Shown: positions 54,188 through 64,000 of the stretch, piece after piece
How positions within the stretch are numbered: position 1 is the stretch's first letter
Layout of the letters: the number at the start of each line of letters is the position of its first letter
DNA from: Diphasiastrum complanatum
Lineage: Eukaryota > Streptophyta > Lycopodiopsida > Lycopodiales > Lycopodiaceae
NCBI GenBank assembly: GCA_029204225.1
Contig: CM055109.1
Location: 34,225,098-34,289,097 of the forward strand
Direction of reading: 5' to 3'
DNA length: 64,000 bases
Made by a program: the position numbers and the translations under genes
The notes under the pieces: model-generated
Seen by the model: only the letters and a program-made list of their open reading frames with translations
What the model was told of the DNA's origin: nothing
The model's database searches: none

Positions 54188-56330
54188 AACCAGGTGATTA
54201 GATTTACAGCACAATTTAGAGATTAAGAAAAGTCAAAGTTCACATTATGCTTTGAATTGAATACATTTTTCATGTTTTATTTCCATCATTGCAATGATAG
54301 TTCATCAAACATAATCTCATTCTCATCATTGCACGTGTCTCTACACTCATTTGAGTCTAGGTCTAGGTAAAATTGCAAAGTCCCTATTGTATTTGTTTCA
54401 TGCTCATAGACAATAGTTCATGCTCTAGCTCATCGAAGGCAAAATATGGTGATCTCAAATGAGTTGGACTTCGTAGGTTTGCATTCTGCATATGTGTGTT
54501 CTTCTTAAGGCATTTCCACTTCATCTCTATCAGACTCACAAAAGACCTGAAATCATCTTGAGTAATGCCATGTTCCTTTGCATCTTCCATCGTTGGTGCC
54601 AAGCAAGAAGCATGAGATAGCAAAACATTTAGAAGAAGCTTGGAAATACTGCTTCAATACCACGAATGCAAATGTTCTACTCCAAACCACCACAACACAT
54701 CAGAAAAGAGAATGCAACAAGAATCAAATAGTAGCCAAAAGCGCTTATGTTGATCTACACATTGAAATCCAAAACATCTTCACAAGCATGTGTTAGGACA
54801 CATGAACCTAGCAAGGAAGATCTTCTTGGCTTTCATTCACAATGGAGGAAGAGGAGATGGAGCTCCAAGTTCTCTCAACTTAGAAATGAGCCAAAAGATC
54901 CTTGCAATGAAGTCTCTTGCCTACTTGTAGACAAAGCCATGTTTAACTAAACATAACTATCTAGAAAAATAGTTAGGCCTTGAATCATTGTAGGACAATC
55001 TTGATCATAAGAATATGTAATATGTCATTCTTAAACATAATGAATCCTACTAACCTTCCATGCATGCTCATGAGCATATTGTCAATATTTGTTTTCAACT
55101 TGTTCTCCATTTTTTGATGCTTTTTCCATCGTATCATAAATCCACTCACAAGTACATTGAGAGGGTAAATGTTTCATGGGCTTATTATTATGAAATATAT
55201 AATCAGTCATGGAGGATGCCCTTCTCCTATATGAGTTTTTTCATTTTGTTGCATGGCTATGTCTCTTTATTATTTCAGTTCTTTGTACTTTGATGTCCAC
55301 TTCCAACAAATATACAAGATGAACATATCAATTTTATCATGTAAGAAAGTTGTAAGTTTCCTTAGTACATCTTTACCTTACGGAGCTTCAGACTTAACAT
55401 CCTTCATCATTCCATATTCACAGAGTGGAAAGATGTTGTGATGAGAGAAATTATGTTATGTAAAACATAGCTTCTTGGACAAGCTACAATGTTACCTTCT
55501 GGCCTTGCCCTTTGTCTCACAAAACTTTCATTAGAGAAAGTATGAGCCCAAAGAGGGCTCTATAAATAATGCCAAGTAGGAGAAAAAAAAATTAAGAAAG
55601 CTATTAAAATAGTATATTTGTAACTTGTTTATGGATATGTCTGCACAAGTACTTTCAATGCAAATGAATTTAACTTATTGTAGTCACATCAAATGTGGCT
55701 GGTGCTTAACCACATTTAAATGTGACTCTTGAAACGTCAAAATATTTTCCTCTCAATATTTAAAAACATTGAGAATCAACATTCACATACCAAAGGTGAA
55801 AATTTCATATAACAGTAGCATTTTAAAGATATGGCTATCACCATCCAAGGAATGCAAAGGAATAAAAAATATTAGCTATTGATATAATCTATTATAGGGA
55901 GAAAAAAAAAGCTAAAGCATTCAGATTTATGGTCATTAGAAAATTGCATTCTATTGATCCACATTCATTGCAACATTATGATTTTCAATTCAATAACTCA
56001 GTTAATAATTTATATATTTCATAGAAAAAGTGATCTTTTAGGTTACTCTTGAAATTTGAAAGCCTACGGTAATGCACATTCAATGTAGTAAAAAAAAGTT
56101 TGGAAGAAGAATCAAAGAAAATGTCAAAGGAATATCGTGGAAAATATTTAGAGTTGATAAGTAATTTGGAAGAAAATGAGATCTTCAAAAAAGAACACTA
56201 AAACTTTTTTGAAGCTTTTCGACCCTATTATCGAGGCTTTTCTGAACGTCCATAAACGTATGTCCAACGATGTATGCCTCGCTAACAGATTAACCTCGAT
56301 AATTGCATCAGTCCCTGAGGTATCCCCATA
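54183..56330. other. No gene recognised
   Basis: A minus-strand frame at 54,384-54,623 (GITQDDFRSFVSLIEMKWKC) is the most protein-like piece but matches nothing I know. The rest is AT-rich. Confidence 0.3.
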
Positions 56331-56354
56331 GTATTTTCGTGTTGTTTATAGAAT

Positions 56355-56500
56355 GTGTTTTCTGAGGGATATATCGAGGGATGTCAGTATAACCCTCAAG
56401 GATAGATTGATCAGAGTGAATGTATTTCGAGGGTTGTATTGAGGGATGTCAATATAACCCTCGGGGTAGATAGACATAAAGAGCGTTATCTCGAGGCTTA
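56355..56500. repeat. Two tandem units of about 80 bp with small hairpins
   Basis: GAGGGATGTCAGTATAACCCTC (near 56,379) and its close copy near 56,440 each pair GAGGG with CCCTC. Both are followed by a GGTAGAT/GATAGAT and CATA/CAGA phrase. Confidence 0.7.
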
Positions 56501-56639
56501 TTCCAAGGGAGAGAAAATGCAAAAAACAAAAACAAAAAAAAATTAGGGCATAATGGACACTAGAAGAGAACGGACAATTTCCAAGGCTTTTTTTGAGCGT
56601 TAGGGAGTCGTCTATCAAGAATGAGTCTAAGACAAATGA

Positions 56640-57921
56640 TCAACAATTTGGAAGACAATAGAAAAATTCTGGTGATAAGAAGATCTGCAACAGATGCAAA
56701 AGATCAGGTCACACAGAAGATAAGTGTTGGTTAAATCCAAAGATTGAATGCATTCATTATCATAAACGGGGTCATGCAGCAGTAGACTGTTATCAGAATC
56801 CCAGAAACAAAAAGGAGCATAATCGAAATGAACCTTCAGATTCAAACTATGTCGAAGACAAAGCAGAATGCTCCAGAGCAGCAGAAGATAGGACAAGGAG
56901 GAACTCAACAGCTTATGTTAGTGCTGATCAATGTTGTTCAACAAATTCAAAAAATTTGAGAAGTAGTACTTGATTCGGGAGCCACCTCACATTTTGTTTC
57001 CTCGAAACAAATATTATCTGCGTACAAGAAGACGAATTATTCGAGACGGTTCTAAGCACGTAGTTGATGGAACTGGTGTATTATGGCTGAACACGAATCA
57101 AGGTGACAAAAAACTGGAGGAAGTTCTTATGTCCCTACTCTTGACAAAGATCTTCTATCTGTAGCTAAGATAGTCGATACAAACATGTCAGTAACCTTCA
57201 CAAAGAGCTCTTGTAAACTGTTTGAGAAATATTCTGATAACCTAGTTGCTAAAGGCAACAGAGAAGAAAATTTGTATCACTTGAACATTTGAACTCGAAT
57301 TGAACAAGCAAATCATACTCAAGAATCGACAGATATTCTATGGCACAAGAGGCTATGTCACATGAACATGGAAGCCTTGTACCAAGCCAACAAAAGTCAT
57401 AGAAATGAAGGAGTCAAAATCAAAAGTAGAGATATTCGAACTACCTGCGAATCATGTCTTAACACCTTTCAGTAAGGATGTTTATAAAGCAACTAAGGTA
57501 CTTGAAATTGTGCATTAAGATGTTTGTGGACGATGACATGCTTATCTTCTCAACAAGAGATAAGTTAATTTCAAATGTCAAAAGAGACATTTCTGGAATA
57601 TTTGAGATCGTTGATTCAGAAGAAACAAAAATCTATCTAGGCTTGCAAGTCCAAAGAGACTTTGAAGGTGGTAAGTTGTATTTTCACCAACAAAAGTACA
57701 CTCAAAAGATCATTGAAGACTTCAACATGCTCAAATGCAAAGGTGTGCATACTCCCATGATACTTGGAACAATATTGAGCAAGGCAGATTGTCTGCAGAC
57801 TCTCGAGGAAGAGAAGCGAATGGCCAAAACACCTTATCGTAGGCTGATTGGATCATTGTTATATCTTGCAAAGAACACTAGACTTGATATAGCATTTGCA
57901 GTATACAGGCTGAGCCAATGA
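56640..57921 (+). pseudogene. Copia remnant, internally deleted
   Basis: In order: knuckle CNRCKRSGHTEDKC, a second degenerate knuckle CIHYHKRGHAAVDC (one Cys replaced by Tyr), protease VLDSGATSHFVSSKQ, VPTLDKDLLSVAKIVDTNMS, and the pre-integrase phrase ILWHKRLCHMNMEALYQANK up to CESCL near 57,460. The next open frame starts in the RT palm, MFVDDDMLIFST, with IYLGLQVQRDFEGGKLYFHQ and RLIGSLLYLAKNTRLDIAFA. The integrase core and the first half of RT are therefore deleted at about 57,465-57,520. Stops are frequent before 57,478. The open frame at the end runs 147 codons. A copia family distinct from the 31-37 kb element (two knuckles). Confidence 0.85.
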
Positions 57922-58068
57922 CTCCACAATCGTACGTGCTTTTATTTTTGTCAATGTGCTCCGTACGAAAGTTTTGTCCATTGCATTGTTTTTTTTTGTA
58001 CTGAATGAAATAGAACTAAATGTGTTAGGGATACAACAAACATGTACAAAATTGCACGCACAAATGTT

Positions 58069-58129
58069 TTAATTAACATGTGAATGATGATCATCATAGC
58101 TTACATGTAAATCGCACCCCCTTGCATGT

Positions 58130-58165
<36 letters not shown>

Positions 58166-58660
58166 ACTTCTCGGTTGTTTGTCAAGGCTTCTCTAAGGGC
58201 ATCATGCAACGAATCAAGCATCATGTCCTTGGGTAGAAGGGCGAGGTCAGGTGGATATGGTTGTCTTCTATGCCCTCTCTTGAAAGTGGCTCGAGCAGTT
58301 TGTCTATGAGCCTTGGCCCTTCGTATAGCGAAATCCACTTTTGCATTTCCTCATTATTAAGAATGACCTTCCCCCTGAAGGACTCACTCATTCTCATGAT
58401 CGCTCCTTTTCCTTGAGGAACTTCTCCAACAACACGCTCGTCATCCTTCTTATCCCAAAGATGAGGAATAGAAGGATCGCTATGAGAAAGGAACTCCGTG
58501 ATGTAAACCATGGACTCTTGCACTAGCCATCCTTCCGCCATGCTACCCTCAGGCCTTGCTCTTTGTCTTACGAAGCCTTTCAATGTTTTCATGAATCGTT
58601 CCAAGAAAAACATCCAATGGCTATAGACAATACCTGAATTAAAAAAATGGATCAATGTTA
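58069..58660 (-). pseudogene. CACTA (En/Spm) transposase, DUF4218 C-terminal part
   Basis: The minus strand reads YSHWMFFLERFMKTLKGFVR, QRARPEGSMAEGWLVQESMV and YITEFLS. This is the conserved end of the DUF4218 domain (RYxKxLKxxVRNKARPEGSIAEGY). A second frame downstream has a basic stretch and ends in a CT array (58,133-58,162). The segment directly upstream is in another frame at 58,678. Confidence 0.82.
58133..58162. repeat. (CT)n microsatellite
   Basis: A 30-base CT array inside the 3' part of the transposase region. Confidence 0.95.
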
Positions 58661-59960
58661 GTGAGAGAACATGGGAATTACCACAATAGCAATAGTCTAG
58701 GATGGACTATGAATAGGCAATTGACGCAAGTAGATGATGTACCTGCAATGGCCACCTCATCTACCAAATGCACAATGATATGCATTTGAATGGTGAGAAT
58801 GGATGTGGGAAAGTGCTTCTCGATCAAACATGTTGCATCGATGGAGCTTTGTTTTGCTGCCTCAATGGATGCCAACGTTATCTCCTTAGATGAAATGTAT
58901 CTTCATAAGAAAAGTAAACAACAATTACATACGTGTTAGTAAGATCATCATCTTGAATCACCCCAAGAAAAAATGATGTGAATCGCATTCATCGTACCTC
59001 ACCAAACCACTGATTTTGTAGATTGCACTTCTTATCTCCTCTGACAAGAACCCTCTCAACACCAAGAAAAGCACAAACTGTATGCACAGAAATAATTTGG
59101 TCATTGATATACATATATGCGCAATGAGATCATCGTGAAATGACAAGACATGCTATAAAATGTAATCCACAATGTTGAGGTGGAAGCAACGTCAAACCGT
59201 GCCAACCTGTAAAAATTTATGCCAATCATGAGACTTTAGTCCACTTAGCTTGTTGCCCCTTATAAAGGCACCCTTTAGGAATCGCATGTGTCTTGTAGGA
59301 GTTTGAAATGAGGCTATTGCCTTCTTTACAATCATCTCTTCTCTCCTCGAGAAGATCCATGGGGCCTTTGGTAGGACAATTGAAGTCCCCACCATTTGTG
59401 GCCATAAATCGGCCATCTTTTTGTGCGTCTTTTTAATCTTTCGACCCGGTCAAGTGCTCCCAAGTCGTGCTCCCAACATTCTTGAATATGTGCATTGGGT
59501 CCAAAAGATGGTTTATCAACAATTCCTCCCAATATGGGAGTTCATGAAATATTGATAACCTCTTCATGCAGGGATGGAGTTGCCCTAGTTCTTGATTGTA
59601 TCTCCAAAGTTGAAGCCAATCATTTGCCTACAATATTAACAAACAAGCACACACATTTAATGCAGATTCTTGTTATAAGAAATATAAAAAGAGTAACTAT
59701 AAAATAAATAAATGACATGTACCATTAATTGGCCCAAATATGTACTGTACCTTCATGGAATGAGGACGTTGACCAACAAGCCCGTCACGCATAGGGTGAT
59801 CGGCTGGAAGGTATCGAGTGTGGCCCTCATAAACCATCTTTCGTAGATGTTGTGAGTGACGTGCTTGCAAATACTCGCGACAAACGGGACATGCATTGTA
59901 GCCACTAATTTGGAGCCCTCTACTTTTATTGATAAATCTGTTGATAATGGGTGGGAATCA
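58661..59960 (-). pseudogene. CACTA (En/Spm) transposase, tnp2 end to DUF4218 start
   Basis: Minus-strand pieces in order: CPVCREYLQARHSQHLRKMV and YEGHTRYLPADHPMRDG (tnp2 cysteine motif and following block, about 59,900-59,770), GGIVDKPSFGPNAHIQECWE, KLSGLKSHDWHKFLQ (the GLKSHDCH motif before DUF4218, about 59,250-59,210), then IEKHFPTSILTIQMHIIVHL and VDEVAIAG (about 58,815-58,745). The pieces are separated by non-coding stretches that may be introns or decay. The catalytic core of tnp2 would lie further upstream (beyond 59,960) and was not recognised. Confidence 0.78.
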
Positions 59961-60780
59961 GTGGAGGTCGGAACAAACCTCGAAATATGTGGATCTGCTT
60001 AAGGAAGTATACCATCACTTATGTCGAGGTGCATTTTGACCTCTACTCATACATTTTTACATTCAAAAATAGATCTCTGACTAACATTGGCAAGTTGTTT
60101 TTGAACGATGCTAGATTATTACCACCTCAGTTGATATATCAAGATTACAAAATTCCCGCCCTAGTTGATACATCAAAATGAACAAAATGTGACTCAAGAA
60201 TGCAACATTTTTTAGAATCTTTCACCACATTGAAGCCTTATTGCTCCCTTCTTGATTACGTTTGTCCTTGATTTAAGGGACTTCTTAGAATATGTTTTTA
60301 TGAACCCGCTAGTGAACAACATAGTTGGCCTAAGAAAACAATTGATTCCCACTCTCAACAATTACGTTTGTCCTTCAAGCATAGACTGACCAATAATCGA
60401 CCACCATTATTTGATTTTAGAGCCTTGATAGTCTTGTTGAGTTGGTTTCTCAACATATATATTTAAAGTGAGTTGGTTTCAAAACACAAGTTTGAATCAA
60501 GTTATACAAAAGTTTCAATAATCTTTTGAAACATGCTTACCACCATTATTTGATCTTAGTGGCTTGGTAGTAGTATACTTGGATTTTTAGAAGATACATA
60601 CAAGTTGAGTCCAACAAATCCATCAAATAAAGGTTCATTTATGTTTCAAGCCTACTAGTTCATGCTACTCTAATTTGCAGTATCTTGATTTATATTTCAT
60701 GCTATTCTAATGTGTAGTATCTTGATTTATTCATGCTACTTTAATTTGTAGGATCTTCATTTATGTGTTATCCCCTAGTT
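59961..60780. other. No gene recognised
   Basis: Upstream side of the minus-strand transposase. A short repeat (TTCATGCTA(C/T)T(C/T)TAAT(T/G)TG.AGTATCTTGATTTAT) occurs two to three times at 60,658-60,765. Confidence 0.4.
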
Positions 60781-60786
60781 ATGTTT

Positions 60787-60918
<132 letters not shown>

Positions 60919-61614
60919 CATAGTGATGTTTTTTTTACTATTTTTTGAGACTCTCATTGGTTTCCTGTAGTATTTTTCTCTCTTATTCCGTTGCGCCCAT
61001 TATGTCAGAGGATGGATCCTCTAGCCATAGTCACGGGTCATCCCGCTTTTCCTCTATGAGCGAGAATGCTGTCATTAGCTACCTTGATACTTTGCCTTCC
61101 TCACAGCAAGATAGGGTTTTAGAGTGACTGAGGGCTCGATGAGCTGCTCGTAGCTCTAGCAGATTGGTTGAGTACACATCATAGACCGAGGAGATTCAGG
61201 CGACTCTTCATGTAGACCAGACACATGTTTCTCCTTCCTGTGAGGGTCACTCCAACAAGGGTCGTACCCCCACCCATGGCGCTACTGCCAGTGCTTCCTC
61301 CCGACACTCTCGGGAGAGGAGGATGAGCCGCCTCGATGTCTCTTGTTGTGGAGGATGTGGTGATGACCCTAATCTCCCTGATGTAGTCATGAGTCCTGCA
61401 TGACCACATAGCACATCTCATCGTGGGGAGTCCCTACTTCGAGAGACACTGACCCAGAAGGCACACAATACTGTGACTCCTGCATCTACCACACCTAAGA
61501 TTTCCGGCACACTCACTTTTACCCCTCACATTTTTCCTCCCTCTAGACCCACTGCCACTGAGTTTTGTCTTCCCGACTATACTCCGTGGGGTCACTATTC
61601 ACCATGGGGTTTTC

Positions 61615-61780
61615 AGCCCACTTCCCTCCAGTCCCCCTTGGCTATTCTCCCATCCCTCCAGTCCCCCTTGGCTATTCTCCCATCCCTCCAGTCGCCCTCT
61701 GGCTATTCTCCCATCCCGATCCCCCCACTAGCTATTTCCCCCTCGGTACTCCCCCCGTTGGCTATTCTCCCCCCCAGTAC
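61615..61780 (+). repeat. 30-bp proline-coding minisatellite
   Basis: TCCCTCCAGTCCCCCTTGGC plus TATTCTCCCA repeats three times almost exactly and then in degraded form. The frames read SLQSPLAILP or PPVPLGYSPI. Confidence 0.9.
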
Positions 61781-61839
61781 ACCACGTACACCCCACATCA
61801 TTAATATTCTCCCATCGGTGGGGCATCTCCCATACCTGA

Positions 61840-61965
61840 GGCCACCCCCGCAAACACTCCCAAGGCCACATCTCCCTTATCGGAGGCCAGCCCCGTAGAC
61901 ACTCCCAGGGCCACATCTCCCTTATTAGAGGCCACCCCCGTAGACACTCCCATGGCCACATCTCC
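61840..61965 (+). repeat. 45-bp minisatellite, about three copies
   Basis: GAGGCCA(C/G)CCCCG followed by ACACTCCCA.GGCCACATCTCC. In frame it reads EATPANTPKATSPLS, EASPVDTPRATSPLL and EATPVDTPMATSPP. The second and third units are the closest. Confidence 0.9.
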
Positions 61966-62830
61966 ACCAGCTGCCATCCCGCCGATGTATGACATAGACA
62001 GGGATGGTCACATCATTGAGAATGCACGTGGCAAGAGGGTGATCGTGTGCATGAGGGATGTCATGTATATACACTTTCCCAGAGACATTTTTCATGACTG
62101 GCGCGATGTCGACGATGACCGCAAGAATCGCATCATTGAACAACTACATAGTGAGTTCCATGTCCCATCCTAGGACATGGAATTTGCACGGAAATGGATG
62201 AGGAGCCGCATGGGATCCACGATGAGCCACCACAAATCGGAGATCCGAGATGTAGTGAGAGCCGACAGAGCCAGGCCTTCCTACGTGGACGAAGAGAATT
62301 GAAAGTATGCAAAGAAAGAGTATCAAGATAATCCAAATCACTTCAGGCAGCAACGAGAGACAACCAGAGAGACCACGGGGGCTTCTCACTTGGGTGGTGG
62401 TGACGAGGGATATTTTTGAGCCCACTTTGTAAGTCTACCTTAAATCCTTAAGTGAAATTGGACTATTGATTACTTTTTTTTTTTACTCTTGGGTTTTTAC
62501 GTTTGACATCTTGGAATAAAGTGCTCTTTTTATATGATCAAAATTTGGAATGTTTGTGCAGTGATCCACCTTGGGGCGGGCTCCCACACATGACGAGTAC
62601 ATGTATGCGTATTTTCACAGTACGCAGACAGTACTCGAGTTATTGCAGAGGTAGGGCATGCAGATAAACTGGGATGCTGCTCCTCAGGTACGACATCTTG
62701 CTATTCTCTCTCACTTCCATACATTTTTTTGGAAAACTAATTCATGTGTCTTGCGCATGCAGGAACAACAAGTCTCACATGACGAAGATGATGAGGAGGA
62801 ATTAGATAGATCTAGCTAGTATTTTAGTTC

Positions 62831-63059
62831 TATAACTAGCCTTTCCATGTTTACAGATACTTATGTACATGTTTTTACATCTATCATGTTTATTCGTACA
62901 TTTTCCAACCATCTTTTGATGTAGCTAGTTTTTATGTAATCTTGAACCTTGACTAGTTATGTAATTGAACTGTATTTGGCCCTAAATTATGTAGAGATGT
63001 TTAATTTATTTATTTTAAAGTGTAATTATTGTGGTTATTTGTGATTATTGTGGTCTAAT
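62831..63059. other. Spacer between transposase copies
   Basis: AT-rich sequence of 3'-flank type; no gene. Confidence 0.4.
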
Positions 63060-64000
63060 GTAATTACCTCGTTGGGATGCACGGAGTTCCAATAGGTTGT
63101 CCACATCATCTTGTTCTGAGGAGATCCAGTCCCCACAACCCTCCGACCAACGTGTTCCTCCCTTCCACAAGGGTCTATCCGGAGGAGTCCCTCCTCCACA
63201 TACTTTAATGCCAGTGCCTCTTCCCAACATTCCGACCAGGAAAAGAGAGATCGTAGGAGGAGTCGCCTCAGTGGCAACTCTTGTTGTGGTAGTGACGTCG
63301 ATGATGTCGTGCTTCATGCGACCTCGAGTCTAGCACATCCATCTAATAGGGCTCGTCGTAGGGATTCCTTACTTCGAGAAACCCTAACTCAGGAAGCAAT
63401 GCGGATGGTGCGTGATACTATGACTCATGCATCTGTCACACTTGATTAGCCCGACACCCCCACACTCTCTCCTCATATTTTTGCTTCTTCGGTACCCACA
63501 CCCCCTATGGGGTCTCCATGGCACCGTGATCCCTCTTGCCAGGCCACTCCACCCATTTTTTTCTCCCATTCAAACCATTGTTAGTTACACTCCTACTCAA
63601 ACTCCTCCCCAATCTTCTCCTCTTCATACCCCTCCATAATCTTCTCACGATCGCCTTCAAACTCCTCCCCAAATTTCTCATGTTGTAGTCAACTCCTCCA
63701 CCCCCCTTGTCACTCCCTTTGTCACCTCCCCATCAGCTGACGTCTTGCCATCCTATGACATAGATGCAGAGAAGCACATAGTGGAGGATGACCGTGGTGG
63801 TCGCGTCATCACTCACATGAGACAACTCACGCATGTGCTCTTCAACAAAGACATTTTCAAGGACTGGTGCAAACAAAGTGATGACGACAAGAATTATGTG
63901 GTTGAACAGTTGTATAGAGGCTTCCAGTCCTCTCTGATAATATGCAGTTTTCTTGAAAATGGATGGTGGGCCGCATGGGAGGTGTGATGAGCCACCGCAA
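63060..64000 (+). pseudogene. Ptta/En/Spm transposase, copy 2 (runs off the window)
   Basis: The same protein order as copy 1 is seen in broken frames: SRRSRLSGNSCCGSDVDDV, RRRDSLLRETLTQEAMRMVR, a proline/serine-rich region, then from 63,745 YDIDAEKHIVEDDRGGRVIT, HVLFNKDIFKDWCKQSDDDK and NYVVEQLYRGFQSS. The last bases give KWMVGRMGGVMSHRK-like coding in another frame, matching KWMRSRMGSTMSHHK of copy 1. The first 60 or so codons of copy 1 have no counterpart here. The copy is tandem and in the same orientation, about 2.3 kb apart, and well diverged. Confidence 0.7.

Larger units (their letters stand above)
61002..62830 (+). pseudogene. Ptta/En/Spm transposase (Transposase_24 type), copy 1
   Basis: The ATG at 61,002 (MSEDGSSSHSHGSSRFSSMS) opens a frame with stops at 61,125 and several later positions. 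It continues RERRMSRLDVSCCGGCGDD and ESLLRETLTQKAHNTVTPAS, then a long proline/serine-rich region made of minisatellites. A frame change leads into the conserved domain IDRDGHIIENARGKRVIV, FPRDIFHDWRDVDDDRKNRI, MEFARKWMRSRMGSTMSHHK and RADRARPSYVDEE, then GASHLGGGDEGYF. This is the Transposase_24 pattern of plant Ptta/En/Spm proteins (F...W..V....R..I...F...F and E.A.K.W...). A further segment near 62,595-62,655 (DEYMYAYFHSTQTVLELLQR) and a spliced acidic end complete it. Stops show it is not functional. Confidence 0.75.

Overview
The window looks like nuclear DNA of a land plant with a large, repeat-choked genome. The signs are Ty1/copia and Ty3/gypsy retrotransposons primed by initiator tRNA-Met, plant En/Spm (CACTA, Ptta-type) transposase domains, a two-exon BAHD acyltransferase, short GT-AG introns, and many very long (AG/CT)n and (CA/GT)n arrays. 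LINE proteins ending in a CxxC...H....C finger and a PKG-like kinase fit a fern or other seed-free plant better than a flowering plant. That placement is an inference; no single marker proves it.

Layout. 1-1.8 kb: a copia pol fragment interrupted by an LTR with a tRNA-Met primer site and a gag-like ORF. 2.6-6.3 kb: a compact minus-strand Ty3/gypsy element with 173-bp LTRs. 6.3-9.7 kb: no recognisable genes. 9.7-16.4 kb: two minus-strand LINE copies separated and bounded by AG/CT arrays. 16.6-19.7 kb: a decayed plus-strand Ty3/gypsy element. 19.9-20.1 kb: a plus-strand LINE tail. 21.6-22.7 kb: three C-terminal exons of a PKG-like protein kinase. 24.0-26.5 kb: minus-strand gypsy and copia remnants. 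28.3 kb: a coding-like 70-bp tandem repeat. 30.3-31.2 kb: an unrecognised open frame of about 296 codons. 31.2-39.0 kb: a two-level nest, in which an old copia element holds an 818-bp LTR-like element (TSD TTCTT), which in turn holds a nearly intact 6157-bp copia element (TSD CCTAA). 39.0-39.8 kb: gag, primer site and LTR of a minus-strand copia. 39.8-42.8 kb: a broken gene joining a DNA-methyltransferase-like region to an FCP1/NIF-phosphatase-like region, with a 428-bp tandem duplication at its end. 45.8-47.3 kb: an intact BAHD acyltransferase. 47.6-56.6 kb: minisatellites, microsatellites, a segmental duplication and a foldback element. 56.6-60 kb: a copia remnant and a minus-strand CACTA tnp2/DUF4218 transposase. 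61-64 kb: two tandem plus-strand Transposase_24 (Ptta/En/Spm) copies, the second running off the window.

Only the BAHD gene looks like a complete host gene. The kinase is supported by clean splice sites but lacks its N-lobe here. Almost everything else is transposon in different stages of decay. The youngest datable insertion is the 31,490-37,646 copia (LTRs about 1% diverged); the 2,623-6,282 gypsy LTRs differ by about 3.5%. The items most worth pursuing are the methyltransferase/FCP1 chimera, the unrecognised ORF at 30.3 kb, the dated nest, and the PKG-like kinase.
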